Assembly: GCA_013360465.1 (NCBI GenBank)
Contig: JABWBO010000003.1
Coordinates: forward strand, 1-64,000
Direction: 5' to 3'
DNA length: 64,000 bases
Source of the DNA: Anaerolineae bacterium
Lineage (GTDB): Bacteria; Chloroflexota; Anaerolineae; Aggregatilineales; Phototrophicaceae
The notes beneath the pieces are model-generated. The model saw only the letters and a program-made list of their open reading frames with translations. It did no database searches and was not told the DNA's origin. Shown here piece after piece: positions 44,102 to 51,844 of the stretch (its first letter is position 1; each line of letters opens with the position of its first letter). A program made the position numbers and the translations under genes.

Positions 44102-45136
44102 CTAGGAGATGTCACCTCTGCGACCAAGCCGAAGCTGAATCAGGGTGAGGATCAGCAGGAGGGCTGCCATCACCAGCGACGCAGCAGCAGCCAAACCATA
44201 TTCTTTCGTCTGGTTGGCAAAACCGGTCGTATAGACGTACTGCACCATGTAGGTCGTTGCCGTCCCCGGTCCACCGCCGGTGAAGTTAAAGACCTGATCG
44301 AAGACCTGCACGGCGCGAATGAGCGAGAGTACCAGCACCACAAACAGGTTGGGCATCAGCAGCGGCAGGGTGACGTTCCAGAATGACTGCCAGGCAGTCG
44401 CCCCATCAATCCCCGCCGCTTCGTAGAATTCCGTCGGTATCGCCTGCAAGCCCGCCAGCAGGATAAGGGTGAAGAAACCCATCTGCGCCCAGACGCTGAT
44501 GATGATGACCCAGAACTGCGCCCATTGGGCATTGAGCAAAAACGAGATTCGCTCAAATCCCAGGCTCACCAGGATAGCGTTCAACACGCCATCCTGAAGC
44601 AGAATCCAGCGCCAGATCAGCGCGACGACGACCGGCGACAGCAGCACCGGGTAAAAGAAGACGCTTCGAAAGAATCCCCGTCCGCGTATGTTGCGATTCA
44701 GCGCCAGCGCCGTGATCAGCGCCATGAAGACCAGCAGCGCCACCTGCGATATGACGTAGCCGCCGGTGTTGAGTATCGCTCGCCAGAAAAGATCTTCCCT
44801 GCAAGAGTTCGGATCGAGGAAATCCTCGCAGGTGAACAGCTGATTCAGATTATCCATGCCCACAAAGGGGCGGTTCTCTGGAAACAGCTCGGTCCCGCCG
44901 GTGAAGGCATAATAGAAGTTCAGCAGCATCGGAAAGAGGATGAAGATGCCGAAGACCAGGAGGTTAGGCAGGATGAAGACATACGCCATGCCCCGCACGC
45001 CCAGGGCATTTTGCAGCGGGCGCATGAGGATATCAACCAGATCGATGATCAGATGGTAGACCGTTGAAAGCAGCCAGTTGAAGGGGGACAGAATAAGTTT
45101 GATCACCACCGGGTCCTCCAGAAAGGCTGCCATCAC
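44102..45136 (-). CDS. CUT1 sugar ABC transporter permease, MalF-like
   Basis: A 344-residue permease. An N-terminal amphipathic/hydrophobic segment (residues 10-45) precedes the usual six-helix core; the EAA loop is YEAAGIDGATAWQSFWNVTLP and FTGGGPGTATTYMVQYVY is conserved in MalF-type partners. It forms the channel with the MalG-like protein encoded 16 bases downstream. The start is GTG 45136 or ATG 45133; no clear binding site is visible, consistent with readthrough from the upstream gene past the intercistronic hairpin. Confidence 0.9.
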   Translation of the reverse strand: MMAAFLEDPVVIKLILSPFNWLLSTVYHLIIDLVDILMRPLQNALGVRGMAYVFILPNLLVFGIFILFPMLLNFYYAFTGGTELFPENRPFVGMDNLNQLFTCEDFLDPNSCREDLFWRAILNTGGYVISQVALLVFMALITALALNRNIRGRGFFRSVFFYPVLLSPVVVALIWRWILLQDGVLNAILVSLGFERISFLLNAQWAQFWVIIISVWAQMGFFTLILLAGLQAIPTEFYEAAGIDGATAWQSFWNVTLPLLMPNLFVVLVLSLIRAVQVFDQVFNFTGGGPGTATTYMVQYVYTTGFANQTKEYGLAAAASLVMAALLLILTLIQLRLGRRGDIS

Positions 45137-45209
45137 GGACAGGGGTACAGCGGACCATCAAGACGGCAAGCTGCGCCGCAGGGTGTGGAATTCTGTTTCG
45201 ACAACAGGC

Positions 45210-45240
45210 AGGGGCATGACGGCATGCGCCATGCCCCTGG
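45210..45240 (-). promoter_or_regulatory. intercistronic hairpin after the binding-protein gene
   Basis: A perfect 10-bp stem, CAGGGGCATG (45210-45219) with CATGCCCCTG (45231-45240), lies 10 bases downstream of the binding-protein stop and 73 bases before the permease start. No T-run follows. Such elements stabilise the upstream message and reduce readthrough, giving more binding protein than permease. Confidence 0.7.
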
Positions 45241-45250
45241 GCTTTAACGC

Positions 45251-46540
45251 TTAGCTGGAAGCCGCCGCCGCCAGCGCGTCTTCAACATCCTGCTGGATGC
45301 GCGCAACAGCGTCATCCAACGTCAGTTCGCCGGTGATCACCTGCGTCAGGCGGTCGCGAATGGGATTGTTGATGGCAAACGCCTGCCCGCCGAACTGAAG
45401 CTGGTACGCCTGCTCGCTCAGCTTCGGCACTTCGTTGGCGAATGTGACCAGCGCCGCCTGCGCAGCCGCCGAATCGGTCTGGAAGTTCAGTTCACCCAGT
45501 CCGAGGTGCGCCGGGATGAACAGCGTGCGCTCGGTGAATTCCTTCAGCACATCCACCTGCACCAGATAATCCATGACGCGCGCCACTTCTGCCGGATGCT
45601 CAGTTTCGGCGAAGGCGACCATCATCGTGCCGCCAGGCATACCGGTGCTGCCGCCAGGACCGGACGGGTTCGGGACCGCCTGCCAGTCGAAGGCATCGCC
45701 AACATCGCGCACCAGCGCGCCGATCTGCCAGCTGCCCGACATATACATGACCAACTGACCGTTGATGAAAAACGGCAGACCAGGGCTGTAGGAGCCGCCC
45801 GCACCAACCCAGACTTCTGCGGGGGTCAGGTTTTCCTGATGCCAGCGCACCAGCAGTTCCGCCATCGAGCGGAAGCCTGGGGTATCGATGGTGATGCTGC
45901 CATCGTCGTTGAACAGCGTCGCGCCCTGGCTGAACGCTGGACCGGCAAATCGATGCCCCGTGCGATCCATCGCGATGGCATACTGGGTCTCGGTCGCCTC
46001 GGCGACAGCCTGAGCAGCCGCAGTCCATTCTTCCCAGGTCACCGCGTCCATGGTATCGCTCGGCACTTCTACACCCGCCTGCTCGAACAGCGTGCGGTTG
46101 ATGTAGGGACCGGTCACGGTAAATTGATTCGGGAAGCCGAACAGCGCGTCAGCGGGATCATCAGCCGTGCGCAGCGCCGCCAGGACGGACGGTGCGAAGC
46201 TGGCTTCCCAGTAGGCGGCGTCGGCAACGTAGGGGCGAAGGTCGAGATAGAACCCCTTGTAGGCGTCGAAGTTGGTCACGCGCGCCATATCGGGACCTTC
46301 GCCGGCTTCCACCTGCAGGGGCAGCTGTTCAAGGATCGACTGGTACGCTATGGTATCGACAACGACCTTGATGTCGGGGTTTTCCGCCTCGAAGCGGTCG
46401 AGGAGGTCGCGCAGCACCGCGCCTTCGCTGCCATCGTCATACCAGGTGATGCGCAGTTCGACCGGGGCATCCTGCGCCGCAACCGAGGTCGCCAGCACGA
46501 TCAGCGCCAGCAGTGTCACCAGTGTCAGCAGTTTCTTCAC
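45251..46540 (-). CDS. extracellular sugar-binding protein of ABC transporter
   Basis: A 429-residue family 1 solute-binding protein. The N-terminal signal (MKKLLTLVTLLALIVLA) ends at AQDAPVE without a lipobox Cys, unusual for a single-membrane cell, where anchoring is expected. The mature part has ELRITWYDDGSEG, EAGEGPDMARV and the C-terminal hinge typical of CUT1 sugar receptors. The GTG start follows AAGGAG. It is the second gene of the operon and delivers the sugar to the two permeases. The ligand is unknown. Confidence 0.92.
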   Translation of the reverse strand: MKKLLTLVTLLALIVLATSVAAQDAPVELRITWYDDGSEGAVLRDLLDRFEAENPDIKVVVDTIAYQSILEQLPLQVEAGEGPDMARVTNFDAYKGFYLDLRPYVADAAYWEASFAPSVLAALRTADDPADALFGFPNQFTVTGPYINRTLFEQAGVEVPSDTMDAVTWEEWTAAAQAVAEATETQYAIAMDRTGHRFAGPAFSQGATLFNDDGSITIDTPGFRSMAELLVRWHQENLTPAEVWVGAGGSYSPGLPFFINGQLVMYMSGSWQIGALVRDVGDAFDWQAVPNPSGPGGSTGMPGGTMMVAFAETEHPAEVARVMDYLVQVDVLKEFTERTLFIPAHLGLGELNFQTDSAAAQAALVTFANEVPKLSEQAYQLQFGGQAFAINNPIRDRLTQVITGELTLDDAVARIQQDVEDALAAAASS

Positions 46541-46630
46541 GAGTTTCTCCTTGAAATTTGAATGCCTAAGTATGCTGAGAGATCGCCGAGGATCGCGTCT
46601 TCCCTTTTCAAAATACAGCCGATACGCCTC

Positions 46631-47959
46631 CTATAACTCTAACACAGGGAGTTCGAGCATCTGCGCCAGCGCCAGCAGCGCGGGCAGGTGATCGCCATAG
46701 GTCAGGGCAATGTGATGTTCCAAGCCCTCAGATAGAATTGTCCTAAGAACCTCTTGCGCCGGACGCGCGAAACGTATCAAGCCAGTTGTCCCGGAAAACG
46801 GCTTCTCGCCGCGAACGATTTCACCGCGACCGAGGACCAGCCGCATCTCCCCGCCCGCCTCGCTCAGACGCGCCACCGTGACGACTCCCGGCTTCAGCAT
46901 AAAATCCATCAGCAGAGGCAGCTTCCGATTGCTGTGGAGGGTCGCCTTCGGCTGTTCCACCTCATCCGCCATCGACAGCGGAGCCAGCCCACAGTGCCAC
47001 AACACCAGCGCATCGCGAGCAGCATCCAGTGACACAATGTCGCTGCCAAACGCCGCCTCACCGCTGGCTTCCGCCAGAATGACCTGGGTGATCGTCCCAT
47101 TGACATCCGCCTCGCATGACGCGGGGATGCCGCCATCGGTCAGCATCGACATTGCGCCGCATGCTGCACAGCCCAGTTCCGTGAAGAATTCGGGCCAGCA
47201 GCGCACTGCACAGCCGTTCAAGGCTTCTTCCCCGGCGATCTTCTCCAGCGCGGCGTAGGTCGCCAGCGTGCCGCGTGTCGGCGCATCGTCACTCATCCCC
47301 TGCAGACGCCCCTGCATCTCGGTCATCAGCGCATCGACCGCGCCAACCTCGACGGCGCGGGCTTCGGCAAAGATCCGCTCCCGCAGCGGCACAGGCACGA
47401 TTTCGACGCCAAGGCGCGTCCGAAGCTCGGCGGCATCGTAACGACAGGTGTCGAAGCCTGTGGGATGTTCGCCGATCACCCCGATCCGGGCAGATGACAG
47501 CGCTCGACGAATGCGATTTGCCCGCACCAAAGAATCGAGCTGGCTGAGTACTGCTGGATCGGCTGGATCGGCATAGGCAGTGTGATAACGCAGCCCGGCA
47601 CGGCGCAGAGCATGCGCGCCCAGGTTGATTCCGCACAGAGAATTCAAACGAAGTCGTCCACCGGTGTGCGGTTCTGGGAGCGCCCACAGCAGCAGAGGCA
47701 CGTCGATCTGTTCGGCAACAGCACGCACCATCGTGCTGTCGGCAAATGTCGCCTGCAAAAGAACAACCGCGTCAATTTCCAGCTCAGCAAGCTGATGTCC
47801 ACAGCGAATCGCCGCGTCGGCATCCATCACCGGATCAGCACCGCCAACCAATCGGAATCCGTGCGACTCCAGGCTGCCGCGCACCGCAGCGATCATCTGC
47901 TCTGCATAGGGGACGTCAAACGTAGTACGCAGCAGTGCAGCAAATCCAACTGAAAACAT
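46631..47959 (-). CDS. FucI/AraA-like sugar isomerase family protein
   Basis: A 442-residue member of the L-fucose/L-arabinose isomerase superfamily. Metal-ligand regions are seen as ASCEADVNG (Glu/Asp) and VLWHCGLAP (His), with CWPEFFTELG preceding them as in the family core. It would interconvert an aldose and a ketose using Mn2+. It lacks close resemblance to true AraA or FucI at the N-terminus. It is the first gene after a good promoter and opens the transporter operon, so its substrate is presumably the imported monosaccharide or the sugar released by the GH4 enzyme. Confidence 0.82.
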   Translation of the reverse strand: MFSVGFAALLRTTFDVPYAEQMIAAVRGSLESHGFRLVGGADPVMDADAAIRCGHQLAELEIDAVVLLQATFADSTMVRAVAEQIDVPLLLWALPEPHTGGRLRLNSLCGINLGAHALRRAGLRYHTAYADPADPAVLSQLDSLVRANRIRRALSSARIGVIGEHPTGFDTCRYDAAELRTRLGVEIVPVPLRERIFAEARAVEVGAVDALMTEMQGRLQGMSDDAPTRGTLATYAALEKIAGEEALNGCAVRCWPEFFTELGCAACGAMSMLTDGGIPASCEADVNGTITQVILAEASGEAAFGSDIVSLDAARDALVLWHCGLAPLSMADEVEQPKATLHSNRKLPLLMDFMLKPGVVTVARLSEAGGEMRLVLGRGEIVRGEKPFSGTTGLIRFARPAQEVLRTILSEGLEHHIALTYGDHLPALLALAQMLELPVLEL

Positions 47960-47980
47960 AAGTCATCCACAAAATCAATC

Positions 47981-47988
47981 GAACGTTC
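47981..47988. promoter_or_regulatory. palindrome at the operon start site
   Basis: The perfect palindrome GAACGTTC has a central CG, the style of LacI-family operators, and overlaps the predicted transcription start of the isomerase-transporter operon. No regulator gene is adjacent. It is a short site and could be chance. Confidence 0.35.
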
Positions 47989-48017
47989 ATTATGCCGTGC
48001 CGAACGGTATTCCGCAA
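47989..48017 (-). promoter_or_regulatory. promoter of the isomerase-ABC transporter operon
   Basis: On the minus strand, TTGCGG (48017-48012), a 17-base spacer and CATAAT (47994-47989). The predicted start near 47983 gives a leader of about 25 bases before ATG 47959. Confidence 0.6.
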
Positions 48018-48050
48018 ACTCCTTAAACTAGGCAGCGCCGGTGAAAACCT

Positions 48051-49616
48051 TCATCCTCCGAGAGGATTGAAAAACGCCTGCCGGATCGGACGAATGAGTT
48101 CCATCTGCTCGTCGGTCAGAAGCATCCAGAACTGATCAGCATCGACAATTCGGTTAGCGCCAACCTCGCTGTATCGCCGCAGCCAGTCAAAAAAGGCATC
48201 GGTCCCCAGAGCTTCGCGGCACTCGTGCAGCATCAGCGCGCCGCGCAGGTAGACGGCATTGATATACTCGCGCACGGTCGCAAACTCGTAGACGGTGCTG
48301 TCTACCCGTTTCCCGATATAGCTGGGAGGCACAAACGAAGCCACGCGGTAATTCCACCACCACTCCTTCAGATCAGGGTGAAACTCCTCGTAAAACACGT
48401 ATTCGCTGTAGGTCGCCAGCGCTTCGTCAAGCCAGGGCGTCAGCGCCTGATCATTCCCGACACGCGCGTACCACCACTGATGCGCCGCCTCATGCACGGT
48501 GATGATCGTCAGATAGGACTCCGCTGTTCCAGGGTTCGTGCGAAACCACTGATCGCTGACGAAGACCATCTGGGTGAATTCCATGCCGTCGGGAAAGTCC
48601 CCCTGTACGATCACGAAGCGATTGCGGCTCATCTCACCATAGAGATCGGCATACATGGTCAGGCTTTGGATGGCAGCTTCGAGCGCCTGCTGCGCGCCAT
48701 CGACCGGGCCTGCCGGCGTATTGACCACCGCATTGTCGAACGTGAAAATCTCGACCTCGACACCCTGCTCGGTAAATGTCGCAGTTCTGCGAAAAAAAGG
48801 GCTGAAACTGACGACGAAGTCTCGGCTGGCTTCGAGCAGGACGCGCCAGCGCCCATCCTCTTCCTGGGTGACTGTACCCGGACCCGCCATCACCAGGTTG
48901 TCCGGCGGGTCGCTGACCGTCAGCGTGACATCCCAGTCGGCAATGTCGCTCACAAGCTGCTCGCCGATCACCGTGACATCATGTGTGACCCATCCGCCGT
49001 CGCGATAGACTGCAGGGGTCGCCAGCCAGTGCCCTAGATTGAGCTGACGATTGCTGTAACCGAAATAGCCGATCAGCCCGCTGATCCCGGACGAGATCTG
49101 CGGCAGCGTCAAGCTGTAGGACAGGGCGATCTCAATGTCACATCCCGGCAGCAGCGGCTCGACCAGGTTGAGCGTCATGCGGCGACCGATGACCTCCACC
49201 ATCTCAAGGGGCTGGTTGGCGCTTGCCGCAACCAGCGTGAACGCTGCGGGTAGTCGATTCGGCTCGATGTTGAGCAGTATTTGCTCAAAGGCATCGCTGG
49301 TGCGGTTGACCATGCGAATCACATGCTGAACATCCACCGTCCGCCTGGCATAATTCACCTCCGCCTCGATGACATGGGCAGCGGTAGGCGCTTCACCGCC
49401 AGGGATACAGTCAGCATCGGCTAACGTCGGAGTCGGCTCAGGAATGCGGCTTGGCGCCGCCTGGAAGCCGCGCGTGGGCGCGGCGGCGAGGCTCGCCTGT
49501 GCCAGACGAAAAACCGTCGAAGTCGGCGGCGCTGTTTCATCCGGGCGTCCCAGGCTGCATGCCGCCAGGACGAAGACAGAAAGAAGAAACCATCGAGTAT
49601 TTTGCAGCGTAAGCAT
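48051..49616 (-). CDS. M1-family zinc peptidase lipoprotein
   Basis: A 521-residue secreted lipoprotein. The signal (NTRWFLLSVFVLAACS) carries lipobox VLAAC. The middle is a beta-sandwich like the N-terminal domain of M1 aminopeptidases. The catalytic site HEAAHQWWYARVG followed by LDEALATYSEY gives HExxH plus the third-ligand Glu, and GMEFTQMVFV stands in for the GAMEN substrate motif. It should cleave peptides at the cell surface. The C-terminal ERAP-type helical domain is absent. The start is ATG 49616; the frame extends 28 codons further upstream without a signal. Confidence 0.88.
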   Translation of the reverse strand: MLTLQNTRWFLLSVFVLAACSLGRPDETAPPTSTVFRLAQASLAAAPTRGFQAAPSRIPEPTPTLADADCIPGGEAPTAAHVIEAEVNYARRTVDVQHVIRMVNRTSDAFEQILLNIEPNRLPAAFTLVAASANQPLEMVEVIGRRMTLNLVEPLLPGCDIEIALSYSLTLPQISSGISGLIGYFGYSNRQLNLGHWLATPAVYRDGGWVTHDVTVIGEQLVSDIADWDVTLTVSDPPDNLVMAGPGTVTQEEDGRWRVLLEASRDFVVSFSPFFRRTATFTEQGVEVEIFTFDNAVVNTPAGPVDGAQQALEAAIQSLTMYADLYGEMSRNRFVIVQGDFPDGMEFTQMVFVSDQWFRTNPGTAESYLTIITVHEAAHQWWYARVGNDQALTPWLDEALATYSEYVFYEEFHPDLKEWWWNYRVASFVPPSYIGKRVDSTVYEFATVREYINAVYLRGALMLHECREALGTDAFFDWLRRYSEVGANRIVDADQFWMLLTDEQMELIRPIRQAFFNPLGG

Positions 49617-49771
49617 CACAGGTAAAGCAGACCTCAAAGACTTCAACGGAACGCCAGCCTCGCGTCGAAATATTGCACCACAGAAACCACCGTAACACAA
49701 GCAAAGGAGTTATGCTATTCTTGTTTTAAGCTCATCTCGTTCTCATCTAGTGGTCAGCATGGAGGATTCCA

Positions 49772-50692
49772 TTGCAGCAGCGAGGCTATTCCGACTCTTT
49801 CTTCGGTCTCATTCAGCTCACGCGATGGAAGGAGTACATCCCTTTTGTAATTCCCCTGACGCTTCTCGGCGCACTGCTCGCCGCCCGCCCACACGGCATT
49901 CATCTTGACCTGCGGCTTGCCGCCGTCACCATCGCCAATATCCTGGCAGTCGCCTATGCCTTCATGATCAACGACATCGAGGACGCGCCCGACGATGCGC
50001 GTGACCCGGCGCGTGCTGCCCGCAACCCTATCACCAGCGGACGCATCAGCGCCCGTGTTGGTTATACGGCGTGCCGGCTCGTCGCAGCGATCACGTTGAT
50101 CCTTTACGCGCTGGGCGGCGTCTGGGTGCTGCTCATCGGCGTTGTCACCATCCTGCTTTCGCACCTTTACTCCTGGCGTCCAGTACGTCTGAAAGCCTGG
50201 CCCGTCACCGATATCCTGTCCCACTCGCTGATGCTCAGCGGTCTGCTGCTGCTCGCCGGCTATTTCCTCTATGACAGCAGCCCCGGCATTGTCTGGTTTG
50301 TCGCGCTGGCTGCTACGCTGGTATCGGTCTACGGACAGCTTTACAACCAGCTTCGCGATTATGATATGGATCGCGCCGCCGGACTTTTCAACACAGCAAT
50401 TGTCCTGGGCGAGGTGAACACCAAGCGCGCCATGTATCTCGCCATCGGACTGGCGCTCACCTGCCTGATCGCCGCCGCAGTTCAGGGGGTATTCCCGCTT
50501 TGGCTCGGCTTGGTCGTGCTGGTGAGCATTCCGATCAGCATGTTTTTCCGCACCAAGACCGACATGCGCGGCGGCGGTGGTGTCGTCGTTGACGCCAGCG
50601 GTGCGATGCAGCTGCAATCGCTTGTCATGCTGAACATCATCATCGCCGCATGGATGATCGAGTCATTGTATATCCAGACATTCCTGGGCTAA
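49772..50692 (+). CDS. UbiA-family prenyltransferase
   Basis: A 306-residue polytopic enzyme with about nine helices. Both Mg-diphosphate motifs are present: NDIEDAPDDARD near residue 67 and DYDMDRAAG near residue 203. It would attach a prenyl chain to an aromatic ring, heme, chlorophyllide or glycerol lipid. Neither quinone nor heme genes adjoin, so the acceptor is unknown. The TTG start is five to six bases after GGAGGA. It is followed 13 bases later by a small membrane protein. Confidence 0.88.
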   Translation: MQQRGYSDSFFGLIQLTRWKEYIPFVIPLTLLGALLAARPHGIHLDLRLAAVTIANILAVAYAFMINDIEDAPDDARDPARAARNPITSGRISARVGYTACRLVAAITLILYALGGVWVLLIGVVTILLSHLYSWRPVRLKAWPVTDILSHSLMLSGLLLLAGYFLYDSSPGIVWFVALAATLVSVYGQLYNQLRDYDMDRAAGLFNTAIVLGEVNTKRAMYLAIGLALTCLIAAAVQGVFPLWLGLVVLVSIPISMFFRTKTDMRGGGGVVVDASGAMQLQSLVMLNIIIAAWMIESLYIQTFLG

Positions 50693-50705
50693 GACTGCAA
50701 AGACT

Positions 50706-51095
50706 GTGAACGACATTCACGGCATCCTGTTCAACGCGCACATCCTGTTCTCGATCATTATGGGTGTGTGGTCAGCGCTGATGGCAGCACGCAATCAAAC
50801 CATTTCGGGAAACTTCTGGGGTGCCGTCGCGACAATCACGATCATGGCGGTGCTGGTGCTGATCGTGGGCGTCGTTATGACAATTCAGGGTCTGCGCCCG
50901 GAACGACTTCTCACCTACTATCTCTACATGGCATGGCTCGTCGTCATCATGCCCGGATTATTCACCCTGCTGCGAGGTCGCGATGATCGCAGCGCCGCCA
51001 TCGCCTTTTCGCTGCTGAGCTTCTTCAACGCGACAACTTCGATCAGCATGTGGCAGCGGAGCATCATCGGACCCTGGCTGCCCGGCAATGCGTAG
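50706..51095 (+). CDS. four-helix membrane protein, unknown
   Basis: A 129-residue hydrophobic protein with about four transmembrane helices and little else. No family recognised. GTG 50706 is 13 bases after the prenyltransferase stop, and its own stop overlaps the start of the following lipoprotein (ATGCGTAG), so all three are probably one operon. Confidence 0.68.
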   Translation: MNDIHGILFNAHILFSIIMGVWSALMAARNQTISGNFWGAVATITIMAVLVLIVGVVMTIQGLRPERLLTYYLYMAWLVVIMPGLFTLLRGRDDRSAAIAFSLLSFFNATTSISMWQRSIIGPWLPGNA

Positions 51096-51840
51096 CACGC
51101 TGAGGATTGCGGCGCTGCTTCTGGCTCTGGCGGGATGCGAGTCGGCAGCAACGCCGCTCCCGGCAGCGCTGATACCCACTCCGTCTCCTCTTTCCGCAAC
51201 AGCTGTCCCCAGCCTGCATTATGCTTTTTCGCCGGAGGCGTTTGCCTACTGGGGGTCAGAGCTGCCAGCCGGCGCGGTTCAGTTCCAACCCGGCATCGAC
51301 GATCTGGCGCAGGTGGACATCGCGGTGGCGTTCGGAAACCCTCCCGGCATGTCATCGACGCCGGCGGCGCTGGTCGTCGGGCTGCGCCTGAACGCGGAGT
51401 CTCCCCCATTGGACGATTCGCAGGTCGCGGACTTGGTGGTTCAGGCGTTCCAACCCCAGGTCATCGCCGCTGCGCTGGCGGACCTGGGCGCCGTGCCTGC
51501 GATCTCCGCAGCAGCGGACGAAGCGGCATCACCTGGGTCCCTGCGAACGGCGCTTGCTAACGCAGGCTACCCCGATAGGCTGCCTCTGACACTGACAGCG
51601 CATCTGCCCGGCGCGGAAAGACTGCCCCAGATCGTGCAGCCCTACGGCATCGACTTACGCCTTGTCGAGCCATCCGCAGCTTCATCGCGAAGTCTGGTTC
51701 ACGGCGAAATCACTGCGGGGACGGCGCAGCCGTCCGGGAACGGCTGGATTGCCCTGCTGCGGATTCCGATCAGCATACGGGTGCGTGAAGGGCTGAATGT
51801 TCGCTATGACGACTCCGGCTTGCCCAGGATCGGGGAGTAA
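51088..51840 (+). CDS. lipoprotein of unknown function
   Basis: A 250-residue protein with a signal ending in lipobox LALAGC (Cys about residue 17), a Pro/Ser/Thr linker and a 200-residue alpha/beta domain. I recognise no catalytic motif. The domain is a possible substrate-binding-like fold but this cannot be supported further. The start overlaps the preceding gene by eight bases; the next gene starts five bases after its stop, so expression is tightly coupled on both sides. Confidence 0.72.
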   Translation: MRSTLRIAALLLALAGCESAATPLPAALIPTPSPLSATAVPSLHYAFSPEAFAYWGSELPAGAVQFQPGIDDLAQVDIAVAFGNPPGMSSTPAALVVGLRLNAESPPLDDSQVADLVVQAFQPQVIAAALADLGAVPAISAAADEAASPGSLRTALANAGYPDRLPLTLTAHLPGAERLPQIVQPYGIDLRLVEPSAASSRSLVHGEITAGTAQPSGNGWIALLRIPISIRVREGLNVRYDDSGLPRIGE

Positions 51841-51844
51841 TAGC

